From Thielaviopsis euricoi (taxonomy: Eukaryota; Ascomycota; Sordariomycetes; Microascales; Ceratocystidaceae): a stretch of 64,000 nt of DNA. The stretch spans positions 250,744 through 314,743 of the forward strand of contig BCHJ01000006.1 in NCBI GenBank assembly GCA_001599615.1, written 5' to 3'. Below, piece by piece: positions 49,821 through 61,983 of this stretch. The translations under genes and the position numbers were made by a program. Position 1 is the stretch's first letter, and each line of letters opens with the position of its first letter. The notes beneath the pieces were generated by a model. The model was not told the origin of the DNA and did not search any database. It saw only the letters and a program-made list of their open reading frames with translations.

Positions 49821-52800
49821 ATTTTGTACTCTATTCTTCCAGCACTCCATCAGTTACTTTTTGATGCACTGCACCCTCGCCTGCGACTACCACCACCACC
49901 ACCGCCGAACAATCAATACCACCTACTTTACTTTATTTGTGAGAAGGTTTTCTGGATAGGGAATAAGCCCGTGGATTGTAAGACCGCCTGTATGATTCAG
50001 GTAAGTTTGGAGCCGAAAAAAAAAACACCCCAAAAAAAAAAAAAAAAAAAACTCTCCCTCTAGGACCTCCCGCCTGGTGCAATGGAAGATCAGCAAGTAC
50101 AGAAAGACAGACAGACAGTGGTGCTTTATGAGTACTTTTGGTGAACTCATCTGTCGATTTGTGAATGAGTCTCTGGTCTGCGCCCCAGACACAACTTGAA
50201 AATGGTCACCTGAATGAGAAGGTCTTTGCAATCATGGTAGCGCAGGAGATGTGCATATTTACTTGATAATTTCTTATTCCAAGCCTAAGTGATGATCAGG
50301 TCTGTACCGTGTCTTAGGACATTTATTTTTCTTTTAAGAGGGCTATAGTGCCGGTACTAATCTGCACTCATAGATTGGGGCTCGATATTGTTTTTGTGTA
50401 TACCCAGGTAGGTATCGGTACTTGTACCAGTACGCTGTCTCTCTCTACGCTGTGCTGCAAACACTCTTGACCGAGCCGTTGCCAAATTGATCTTTTGAAA
50501 CCGCCCGCAGCTCTATCATACCAAGAGCTGCCTGTCGGACGGTATGAATTCCGCGGTTACTATGTCTCACTCTCAGACCTGCAGCGCGCGCATCTCAGCA
50601 AGTAAATAAGCAGGTATAGTAAGTTGAGGGTTGCCTTGAAAAGAAAACAAGCCTGCGCACGAAAAAGGCAGCGTGTAATAAGTATCCGTGTTGGGAATGG
50701 AAGATGCTTATGACTGTGTGCTAAAGTCCACATAGCCGGAGCCAGCCAATCAGACCCTCCGAGGAGAACCTGCAAGTCTGATCTTGAGGACTTTAGGCTT
50801 CTCTGTATTTGGGTGGCCAGAATGGCGAGCGAGAGAGCAAAGGAAGGGGACAATGCAGGCAGAGTGACTTTATGCTAACTGCTATGAGTACCAGGCTATA
50901 CATCTGGCCGGTTGACGAAGCTATGCCATATAATGGGGTGATGGACGCTGCAATACATGCAAATTCTGACGAAAAGCGGCGTGACTGGCGGTATTTATTC
51001 GGGAAGCTGAGCGGTTTTGTACTGGTAGGATTACCAAGAACTAACTGACAACAGCAAAATATGGACATCATGTCTCGATGTATTTGCACGTCAAGGCGGC
51101 AAGAGAAGGCATAGAGAAATCACTACTTCTTCTGATAGTAGTACATGGTGTATATCATATCTCACCGTGATCCAGTGACCCAGTTGAACTGTAGGATACA
51201 TGGTAGCTCCTACGACGAAGTGGAGGGCTGACGCTTATCTAGGCAGGCCAATGGGGGAAAAAGAATTACACGATAATAGCCGAAAAGACTCTAATACGCC
51301 CGGCTGGTTTGGTAATCTTTACGCAGGCTTACGGCCAGTCTAGCTGGTACCAGAAAGAACCGATCAGAAGCAAGTCCTGAATCCCGATATCTGCAAACTC
51401 TCGGCGTAGTTTGTGCGGTGCGTGCTTGGCTGGCCCCATCGCCATGGGCTAGTTTACAACAGTGGTATCATGTCATGCAAGAAGAGTGAATAGTGTGGAA
51501 TAATGAAGTGGGCTAACTGGAAATAGACGCAAGATAATGTCGCATTGTGCGTGACTTGACGGGCAGATGCGCAGATGGTGTGGCGAGCCGTGACTTTGCT
51601 TGACAGCATGAGCATGAAATGGGGAGGGGTTTTTGGGTTTCTTCTTGAGGTTATTTTAATCTTGAGAGATGATTATTCAAGAAGACCAAGAAGATGACGC
51701 TCAAAATTTTGACAAGACATGGCAAATTTCAGTAAGAAAAAAAAAAAAAGCGCCGAGTGTGAATTACGATATACAAATCACGCTTGCTTCCGGAATGGTG
51801 TGGCTGATGATGATTTCTCATTTGTCGTACACCTTTGAAAGATACAGCCTGATTTGTTGTCATTCAGCATAGTTGCTGGGCGAAAGATTTGAAGGGAAGA
51901 AGAGCGAGAAAAGAAGCAGATAAAAAAAAGGTTACGCAAGCTTTTTCTTGGCTTAATGCTTTTTTTTTTGTGGAAAAAAAAAAAAGAGGAGTAACAAAGT
52001 GAGCAGTTCACAATACTTGACCCGGCCTTCATAAAAAGAGTCTACAGAAAAAAAAGATTTATTTTCACTAGAGCTCACTTTTTCGTATATGGTCAAGAAG
52101 ACTTTAGGGAGGAGAAAAAGAAAGCCAAGCAAAGGCCAAGGCCGTAGGAGATCAGAGGGCAGCAGGCCAAGGCCATGAGCCAAGAACTCAGAGACTTATT
52201 TGGAAGGCTTACAATGAGTGCGAGTGTGATATGTGTGAAATGCTAGTGGAAGCAGGCTTTCTTGGCTGTGCAGTGAATGAAATTAGTGACTGAGAAGGTT
52301 CTTTTTTGAGGGGGAGGGCGTATTATAGTAGCTAAGCCAAAAGCCAAGCTTTAAACGTGATTTGAGAGGTAAAAGAAGAAAAAAAAAAAAACGACCGGGG
52401 CTCACGCTAAAATAAAGCCTTATGCCAAGCTTTTTTTCGACAACGGCGCTATTAACCCAAAACGATTGTTGGGGAGCAAAAAAAAAAGAAGCATAAATCG
52501 AAGTAATGAAATTTGACTGCGGGGTTCCTCTTGTTCGGGAATAGAGCGAACAGGCACAAAATGACAAAAAAAAAAAAAGGGCTGATGGCTCTGCTTAATG
52601 GTTACATATCATCAACTGCAAAGTGTTTTTATATTTCTATAATAGCCATACTTTGAGCCAAACTGGTCTCTGGCTGTGTATAGAATGACAGGTGGCAGAA
52701 CTTATTGTATAGACCAATTACTAGTATATATCCACCCTGAACCAACTATACATCCCCTCATGGGCTTGGCTATATGCCATCTTGGCTTTTTGCACATCAC

Positions 52801-53434
52801 TTTATGCTTGAGATGAAGCTTAACCTAACCAAGAAGGCAGCCAGGTATATATTTTACGTTGTCCATACGTAAGTAAGGACTCCACCAGACAAATACAAAT
52901 GTATGTTTATACTAGAGCCAAGAAGGCCTCGCCGGTCTTTCAGGTGGCGAAGCTGCCGGCCAAGAACATTGGCACATCGAGCCGCCTTTTTGTTTGTAAT
53001 AGTAGTGTTTAGTGGGTTGCAAAGTATCAGGAATTAATCACTCCTTTTTGGTTATGAGGGCTTTCATTTTCTGCCAAGTTCCTGGCTTTGACATGTTCTT
53101 TTTCTTTTCTGTTCACAGTACAGTACGTAGGAATACCTGTTTATTTCTCTTCCCGTATTTCTGCTATGCGAGAAATTGATGCTTAGCCGGGCTTTTTGTC
53201 GTGCATGTTGGTCTGAATATAGAAGGTCAAGTCAAGATACATTTAGGGCGTGTATATTCTGATTGTCGACAGTGCTTGTGATTCTACCAGTATTACTGAC
53301 AACTCCACATGTAGCCCGCCCAGGAGTAAATTATGAATGTTCACATATATATAATCAATTAGTTAATTATTCTTTATCTTTTCGCTAACATTCTCGTAAA
53401 CAAAAAGGAGCAGAGCCAAGCGAGACAGATGCAT

Positions 53435-53461
53435 CGCAGCGCAGTGCAGCGCAGCGCAGCA
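53435..53461 (+). repeat. GCAGC/GCAGT pentamer array
   Basis: Five pentamers of GCAGC or GCAGT type in tandem, in non-coding DNA. Confidence 0.85.
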
Positions 53462-55483
53462 CCAGAGGCAGGACGAGCAGCAAGAAGCAGACAGGAAACG
53501 AATCAGGATGAAAGAGGAACCTGAGAATACTAAGCTTATTCGCCTGCATGGCCCACTGGTCTTCACATCCTACTGTGCAGTGCATTGCTGCGTTATGCTA
53601 TGCTGTGCTGTGCTTGCGGGCTGACGGGCTGGCGGGCGGATGATTACAACTCTACAAACATGGATGCAGTTTTCTTTTGTTCTCGTCCAATTTCTGCTTA
53701 CTTGCTTGTTCGTCCTGACAGCCCTTTGATTGTCCTTCCAAATAAAGCCTGTACAAAGTGAGCAGAGAATGCTCTGTTTCTTGCGCGACTTCAACGTGCT
53801 GCTGAAACAAGAGCGGCTCTATCGTGGCCTGATGGCAGTCTTTTTTCTTCTTTGCCTGACTAGGGGAATTCTTGGTATGGTAATTTTTCTTGTTGACTAT
53901 TCTGTTACCAGTAACCTGTATTTCTAGGATTGCCAAAAAAGAAATTCGCATCTGCTGCTTCCATCGAACTGCTGCAAAGGAGATGCGGCAGAAGCCCCGT
54001 AGGAGAATTATTATACATCCGGGAAATGTTTGTCCAATCTCTGTTCTTCTATATATTCATTCTGCCAAGGTATACGCAAGCAATATGCACGACTACTTGT
54101 ACATACGCATGTACACACACACACTCACGCTTTGAGCAAGAAAGAGCATGAATACATCTAAACAGCAAACAACAAACACCTCTTTTTTCTTCTATATTTT
54201 GTGTCCTTCCGCGCTGCCAACGCCACGGCGAACCCCGAGAAGCCAAGTGAAGGAAAACTTACTAACCAGAAAGCAAATAAAAGCAAGCTAGGCGAAAATA
54301 AAATACACACACAAACAGCATGAGCTTGCTCCGACGAGTCGCCGGCTTCTACGGACCAAAGCAAAAACTCGCTACAAAACAAAATGTAAATAACATACAT
54401 ACAGTGTGTCTTCAAACTTATGAACCCATCCGGGGAACAGAAAAAAAAACGAATTCTAATAACAAAGGGCTTGCTTGCGCGTCATGCGTTTTGAGCTAAA
54501 CCAGCACATACAGCTTGGACCTTTTTTTTTAAAGGGTAAATGGGAGAATAACAGGTAAAGAGTAAAAAAACAAACAAGGGCTATACTACCTCTGCTATAA
54601 TAAGTAAAGAAAACCCGAGAAAACAAGTTTCCTAGCGGAACTGCGGAAATAAAATGTCGAGAGAAGAAGCTTAAGTAAACCCTGAGGCCTCTCTGTATTA
54701 GGGTTGTCAATCATCGACAACTCATAATCTAGATACTTTTACACTGCACAGAAAAGCATTACAATATGGTTAACTAGTATTAGTAGTTGTAGTAATATAC
54801 ACAATATTGTTGTAGTACAATATTTAATATCGGCATCTGCACGCCCGACGCCCAGATCTCATCTTCACCAAACCCTTCTGTTCCAAGCCCAGCACCACGG
54901 CCACGGCCCGGTGCAAGACCAGATATCCATCGCACAGAGTATCACCCGTCTCGAGAGATTCTTCTGCCACTATCCTCACCGCCATTACCTCGGCGGCCAC
55001 CCGCCGTCCACGTACGCCCCCATATTGTACTCTGCAACAACTCCAAATCCACCCAATCCAAAGGCCCCATTCTAGATCGACATGCATCGCCCAGCATCCG
55101 AACCAGTCTGCTTGGCGCTCCTGATCCAGTAGCTAAGGACATCTTTCTCACTACCACCAGGGGGAGCACATACAGCGTTCCAGGGCAAGACTTCCCATGT
55201 GCTCGTCTCGTCTCGTGTCGTTGCTGTTGGCCATCTGACCGACTGCTCGCGTGTTCAAAACGCCTGCTGCTGCTGCTGTGAGCCGCTGTGGGGCTGGGCG
55301 CACAACGCGGCCTTCAAAATAATCTATCTCAGACTCGTGCGCACGCGGCTATCCGACAGGTTCTTTTGGGCGGAAGAGTGGGAGCAGCGTGCACGCGCTT
55401 TTCTTGTCACCCAATAACAAAGCACGGACCAGAGCATACCAAGCCAGACTGGATCAGAGCAACACCCTCATACCGCCATTCTC

Positions 55484-57259
55484 TTAGCAATCACACCGGC
55501 CGAACCAGCGCGGAAACGCAACTACATCCTTCACATTGGGAATGCCGCTGAGATAGCTCATCAGCCGATCAAATCCAAGTCCAAATCCTCCATGTGGCGG
55601 AGACCCCCAGCGCCGGAGGTCCACATACCAGTCCAGCCCAGACGTGCTACGCCCCGGCACACCTGACGGCAGCGCCATGCCGCGCTGCTCCATGGTTGCC
55701 AGGAGGTTTTCCAGGCGGTACTCACGCATTGAGCCACCGGCAATCTCGCACATGTCCGGGACCAGCAGGTCGAAGCAATCCACCGTCTGTTTGTCGGCAG
55801 CGGCCGCCGAGTCCGAGGGCAGCATGTAAAACGCCTTGCTCTCGCGCGGGTAGTGCGTGACAAACACGGGTGTTTTCCACCCGGGCATGGCCTTGTTCGA
55901 GACTGTTTCCGCAAGCCATTTTTCGTGCTCACTAGCCAGCCCGTCCTCCCACTGCGGCGCCGGAGTGCTGAAGTAACCGCTGCCGTGCGTGCGTTCTGCC
56001 TCATGCAGGAGGTCAAGTGCCTCGGCGTAGGTGATGCGTGGCCAGCGCTGCGGCGCGTTGGCCATGCCGGCCCAGCGGAGATCAAGATCGCCGTCAGAGA
56101 CGAGTTCTGGCTCTTCGCTGCGCAGTGCCGAGACAGCCTTGCGCAGGTCGCGCGACGATGCGCTTTGCTGGAGAGACGAGACTGTAGAACGGAGCATATT
56201 TTCAACGAGGTCCATGACAGTGTCCATTTCTTCAACAAACGTCATTTCAGCTTCAAGCATGTAGAACTCGCTCATGTGGCGAGATGTATCACTCTGCTCA
56301 GCACGGAAGCTGGGCGAGAGCGTCCATACATTGCCAACACTTTGGGCGAGCGCCTCAAGGTGAAGCTGTGTCGATACAGTCAGGTACTTGGGTCCACGGA
56401 AGAAGTGATCGGCCGCCTTTTTCTTGGGGCGCATCTGTTCTTCGGGAGTACCCGACGCAACGGTAAAGACTTCACCAGCGCCCTCACAGTCGCTGGATGT
56501 AATCAGCGGCGGGTGAGTTTGTGTAAAGTTCTGGGACTCAAAGAAGGAAGTCAGAGCCGTGATGGTGTCTGAGCGCATGCGCAACAAAGCAGCATTCATG
56601 GGAATACGAGAGCGCAAGTGAGGCATGGAGCGCAGATATTCAAGAGACTGGTACTTCTTTTGTATGGGGTACGTCTAGAAGAGAGTATTAGCATACATAC
56701 AATACAGTACAGTACAGTTACAAGCCAGAAAGTGAAACTACAAGGGAATGGCACATCTAGAGTACCACCGAAAGAAAAACCTACCTTGGGATCAGACGGG
56801 CCGATGATTTCCACAGAAGAGACCTTGAGCTCATGTGTCTGCTGCGCCTGGCTCTCACACGGCACCCAATTACCATTAAGGCGAACGGCAGAGCCAACGC
56901 GGATGCTTCTGCCGTCAGCCACAGACCCACACAAACAAGAGAAGAAGATGGAAGAAGAGAAGAGAAGAGAATAGAAGATAGAAACAAGGTAGAACAAAAG
57001 TCCAAGAAGAGAAAAACAAAGAAACTCACTCAGCACCAAGAGTGCGCGGCATGACAGCCTGCAGCGACTGCAAGCTGCTACCATCGCCAAGGTCGACAAA
57101 CTGCTCCGTTTTGTATTTGCGCGACGAGCGCACATATCCGCTCACACTGGCATTTTCGATGCACGTGGCCGGCGCGGTCTGCAGGAACTGTGCCACGGAT
57201 TTGGGAGCGGAGCGCACAGCCGTCGAAGCCGAGAAGAGACGGCGCTGGACGGGCAGCAT
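55484..57259 (-). CDS. Asparaginyl-tRNA synthetase, mitochondrial type
   Basis: Three exons, 57259-57030, 56908-56785 and 56674-55484, join to 514 aa. The enzyme charges tRNA-Asn with asparagine using ATP. The N-terminus (MLPVQRRLFSASTAVRSAPK) is basic and Ser-rich, fitting mitochondrial import. Residues about 34-116 form the OB-fold anticodon-binding domain (ASVSGYVRSSR, FVDLGDGSS, NGNWV, HELKVSSVEIIG). The class II core follows: TYPIQKKYQSLEYLRSMPHLR, then motif 2 FRAEQSDTSRHMSEF at 241-255 and motif 3 GFGLGFDRL near 481-489, ending VVAFPRWFGR. EAEMTFVEEMD is typical of AsnRS. The compact length and presequence separate it from the larger cytosolic enzyme, so SLM5 is the likely yeast counterpart. 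Intron 1 (121 nt) ends CAGAAG, offering two in-frame acceptors. A further start upstream is unlikely: the leader there is not conserved. Confidence 0.93.
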
Positions 57260-57496
57260 TGTGGCAATTAAATAGAAGGATATGTAATGCAATATAAAGG
57301 AGTCGGAAAGGTGGTGTGCAGATAGCGAGACGGGGAGAGCAGAGAAGGCCAGGGAGAGAGGGGAGGCGTGGGGTTGGAGGGTATCGTCTTGGCTGTTCCT
57401 GTTGGTGGAAGAGCGAGATGTGCCGGGACGAAACAAGCGCGGATTGGGTTTTAGTATGGGAGTTGCGGGTGCCTGCGGATGGAGCGCCAACGGACT

Positions 57497-57538
57497 GTTT
57501 TGTGTTGTTTTGTTTTGTTTCGTTTTGCTTTGTCTTGA
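57497..57538 (+). repeat. TTTTG pentamer array
   Basis: This imperfect TTTTG/TTTCG array of about eight units lies roughly 240 nt upstream of the AsnRS start, probably in its promoter. Confidence 0.8.
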
Positions 57539-60500
57539 TATACTCGATCGATCGTAGCTGGATGAGTTTACTGGCGGCACAAAGATTGGAATTAAAGGAT
57601 CGTAGACGCAATGGCGTGGCTGACCACAAGGCTGGCACAAAAATATGAGGGCTGCACACAAAAAAGACACTGCAGCAGAGCCAACACAGTAACGACCACG
57701 ACGAGGCTGCGGAAGCAAAGAGGCGGCTACCGACACCAGCGGGTTCGATACTGTCTGTATTTGATGGGCTGTGATTGCTTGAAAATCCGACCCGTGAGGA
57801 AATTCAAATACAGGAAAAAAAAAAAAAAGTGCTGTAATGGGTTAATGTTAATGTTAACGTAGCACACCGCCGTGTCGAGCAGCGATTGCAGTTGGACGAC
57901 GAGGTTTAGCTTTGGCTGTGAATTGGAGGGATGGCGTCACAAGGAAAGATAAATCTGAATCTTCGTACGTGTGTATGAATTGTATTTGACACTGTGAGCC
58001 ATACACTGTATTTTCACAGCAATAACCCTATAGAGAAAGTCACGTAGGGTTACTTATACGAATGATGCTCGACCAGCTACCTACAAGTATATACACGTTA
58101 CAATTGTGTATACCATCATGACTTTTAATACAATAAAGAAAAGAATTCATAAAATTTTAGTACAGGCACATACAAATAAAATGAAGCATACATTGTATCA
58201 TTTAACAATTGTTCAGTTGAATATCCATATGACTTTATCACAGCATTGACTTTGGTTAGAATATTTGTAGAAGTCTTCTAGCTCCAAATTATCTTTATAG
58301 TACAAACAATAGTAATGTGTATATACATACGAACTTAACCCTTGTCGAATTCCAAATTAGTAATAAGTCCAGCCGCCCTGTCTTGCCCTTTGTTTCTTTT
58401 TCCGTGTGCTCGCTTGCATCAGCCGCATCAATTTTTGGAAGCTGAGCGGCGTCGGCGAACTTGTAAAAGAGATAGAAATAGAGAGAGCGAGAGAGAGAGA
58501 GGAGATAAAAAAAAAGCAAGTCCTTTTGGAGGCAGAAGGGGGCCTTTGGGGGGTAGTTCTTTGTGATTATTTCTTTTTCTTCTCTTTGATTATTTCCGTT
58601 TCTGAACTCATTTAGCACTGAGACTCAGAATGTCTGGGAATTAAATGGCAGGATTCCTTTTCTTACTGCCGCTGCTACTGTTGCTTATGGGCTGACCAAT
58701 AATTCTTAGTCCTACCTGATCGAGCTTCTCGTCTCATCTGGGGCCTTATGACTACATGAAAGGACGCCCTGACAGGCTGTCAAAGATAGGATTCTGATTG
58801 TTTGGTTCTCGAACATTGTATATGTTTATCTAAGCTGAAGAATAGTCAGGCTCTTTCGGCAGAGGTAGGAACATGCTAGTAATAATAGCAGTAGTAGTAA
58901 CAGTAGTACAGAGTTGATGTGGGACAAACAAATTACAAGGCAGATGCTTGAACGGCTGGAACTGGAGAAGGAGACACTACGTTCAAGGAAGAGAGAGAGC
59001 CATGGATACAGGGCCAATACAGAGAACGAGAGAAAGAAAGAAAGAAGGAAAGAGAGACAGTCCGGGGTCTGAAAGTCTACACCCTTGAATAGCCTAAGAA
59101 ACATTTGGCACAAAAGAGAAAGCTAGGGCTTTGGATCTGCAGTCAAGTGTGGAAACCATGACAAGCCAAGTGGAGGCGGGAAAACAAAAAACAAAAAAAG
59201 AATACAAAAAAGGGAAGAGAACAACCTTTGCCTAATATCCAGAGGCAGAGAGAAAATCGGCAACATGGACATTACAGGTCAAATTTTGGGGGTATATGTT
59301 TTTTTTTCTTTTATTATCACAGGGCGTCTTGATCCATTAGGGTTATAATATGTTAGTTGGGTAGAACAAAACCAAGAAACAAAAAAAATGAATAAAAATC
59401 AAGGGTCTTTCAGCTACGGAGAATGTCGGGGGAGAGGGGGTTCAACCCGCAGTGCAGTGCTGTGCAGGCCGTGCGTGATCGTGTACGCAAAAGAGGCAGT
59501 ATGTATATGTACGCACTCTAAGTAGCGTAGCATGGACTGAATTAGGAAGTATGTTGACCAGATATTGGATAACGGGATATATTGACACTAGCGCTACCGG
59601 CCAGTCACCGTCACCGTCATTGTCACCGTTTCGGTTTTCGAGTGAATCGGACAGGGTCAATTGACTTGAGTTCAGGCCAAGCAAGTCATGAGTAAGGAAA
59701 GTCTCGTCACAGACAAAGACCGACACGTGAAGACCAAGAATGGAAAAGATAGCTCGACTAGTAGCAGCAAGTCGCCTAATATGGCATACGAAGAAAGCGT
59801 TGCTGATTGCTATATAGTGATATGTCACTATAGCTGGAATGTAGTCCAAGTAAAACGAAGCAGCAGCATCATGCACGAACCGACCGCTACCAGCCAACAC
59901 CAAGAGAATAGCAAAGAGGTGGTGGGGGAAATGTATTAGGGTTGGGTACTTTGGAAAATCATTGCCGAGTTGGTAGGCTGAGTTGAGTGTGGTTGGTGTC
60001 GGTTGAGTGGGACAGGGAGCACGACAGAAGGGCAGTTGGTATGTAAGTATGTAGTAGAAGAAGAAGTGTTATTATGATTCTCACGCTAGGTGACAGTCGA
60101 GATACAGCCAGCTTGACTCATGACGCTGTGTTTCCCACAAACGCTGCAAGATGAGCTGACTGACGGTGACAAGCCTGATTATAGCCGCCAAGTATTTTAG
60201 CTATATATGTATAGCACTATATATGTGAAGGGTTAGGGCAGAAAGGTCCAACTGATATACATGAGGGATCGACACTGAAGAGCCTAGCCAGTAAGACAAA
60301 AGATTGTAAGTAGGGGGGGAAGAGATAGAAAAAAGAGGGAGGAAGAGTATACAGAAACGAGTGAGAAGTGGAAGATCATAACAGGAGAAGCAAGAAATAA
60401 GAGAATCAGACAGGGAACAAAAGCAAGACAAGAGTGATGAAAGAAAAGAAAAAAAAGAAAAGTGAAATAAACAGGAATTACTACTGAAATGCTAGTTGGA

Positions 60501-61476
60501 TAGGCTGGCCAAGGATAAGCAAGGGTTGTTTGTTTTTTTTTTATAGTTTTTTCTCACTTTTTTTCTATTTTTCTCCGTCTTTTTGTCTACTTCAGGGAAA
60601 AAAAGAAAAGAAAAAAAAGAAAAGAAACAGACGGGATATGAGAGTGAAATACTAATAGTTTCTTTTGCGGCGTTGCCCAGGCTATAGCCCGTGCTGACTA
60701 GACAAAAAAACATTGAAGAACCTGTTATTGGTATAGGAGCGAGTATACAAGAGGAATATAGCTGGCTGTAGAGTGGTGGCAGACGGCCAGTACTATTAAG
60801 CTGGTATAATGGAAATCTTAGGTAGCACTTTTACATCTAAGCGTAAATGCAATATAACATAATATAATATACACATACCAAACTACAGCTGAGGCCACTC
60901 ACACCATCAGACCAAATCCCCTGTTATTTTTCTTTTCGTTCGCGTCTTCCCTGTCTCGATGTGCATCTAAGTAGATCCTGAGTTACAATCGGATGTCAAC
61001 GGTAGAGCGTCCGGCCGTTGATCTATTAAGTATTTTGATTTTCCGATATATATATGGATATGTATAACTCTCTTTCTTCTTTCACAATATTGTCTCCCAT
61101 ATTGGGGGGCGTGCTCCCAATCTACCCTGTAGCCAGCTAACTAGGAACCAGAACAAGACGGGGTCTGGTGTTACTACATACAACTCATGGTTTGTATCTC
61201 CTCTATCCAGCAAAAGGGCGCTTGCTTGCTTTACTTAACTTGGTAGCCATGCTTAGTACGACAGGAAGGGATGGGGTGGGAGGAGAAGATCAAGGAACAG
61301 TATATCTAGACTTTTGTTCTGTTTTGCTTGAAGCACGTATCCGCGACCAATAATCCCAGACTTGGAAGAAGATAAAAAAGAAATAAAATACAAATAGAAG
61401 TGCGCGTAGGAAAACGAAATGGGTGTGTACAGTGGCCATAAGTGACGGTAGAGGTGTATAAATGTGAATGCAAGTG

Positions 61477-61508
61477 TGTATGTATGTATGTATGTATGTA
61501 TGTATGTA
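61477..61508 (+). repeat. (TGTA)n microsatellite
   Basis: Eight copies of TGTA in tandem, about 480 nt upstream of the PARG-like gene. Confidence 0.9.
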
Positions 61509-61936
61509 CAGGAGGCCGAAAATAAGAGACAGCAGGTATGACCCTAAGAAGAGACGCGGGCGGCTATCATGGTTGCTTAGTGCGAGGGATGGGATGAGAT
61601 GGGATAGGGAAGTCGAAAGAGTAGAAATAGAGGAAGAAGAAGAAAGTACAGAGTGGCTGATGCCGTCATCAGTATAAGAAGTAGAGGGTGCCGCTGCGCT
61701 TTTTGGCATTTTGGTTTGAGACCACAAGTCAAGATAGCGAGACACACACATACACTCTCATACACATCAGCTACGCACTCACAGCCAAGCTTCCAAGCCT
61801 TTGCTCACTTGCTTCTTTATCCCTCATCTTGTTTCTGTATCTGCCCAGTTTCCATCCCACTACTATTTCCCTCTGTCCAGTAGTCCCTATCTGACTACTG
61901 CCTCTATCCAAGTGTCCATTATTACCTCTACTCAAG

Positions 61937-61975
<39 letters not shown>
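61937..61975 (+). repeat. Poly-C tract of 39 nt next to a start codon
   Basis: An uninterrupted run of 39 C ends eight bases before the ATG at 61984. It lies in the probable 5' UTR of the PARG-like gene. Lengths of such runs are often inaccurate in assemblies. Confidence 0.9.
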
Positions 61976-61977
<2 letters not shown>

Positions 61978-61983
61978 ATTACC

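Larger units (their letters stand above)
45196..55483. other. Non-coding region upstream of the WOPR gene (part 2)
   Basis: 10.3 kb between the tRNA gene and the 3' end of the AsnRS gene. It holds poly-T runs (45659-45680, 47087-47115, 48287-48307), an AAAT repeat at 47187-47217, CAGTA/CAGCA and GCAGC/GCAGT pentamer arrays (49791, 53435), and only short unconvincing ORFs. I see no supported protein gene. Confidence 0.55.
57260..61983. other. 4.7 kb divergent intergenic region
   Basis: This lies between the divergent AsnRS and PARG-like genes. It has a TTTTG pentamer array (57497-57538), GA-rich stretches (58470-58510, 59030-59060), a TGTA repeat (61477-61508) and a C run at 61937-61975. ORFs up to 153 codons (59442-59903, 61290-61751) show no family features. 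I see no supported gene. Confidence 0.55.

Noticed and set aside
59442..59903. 153-codon ORF upstream of AsnRS
   Set aside because: No motif, no signal peptide pattern and no conserved wording; probably chance.
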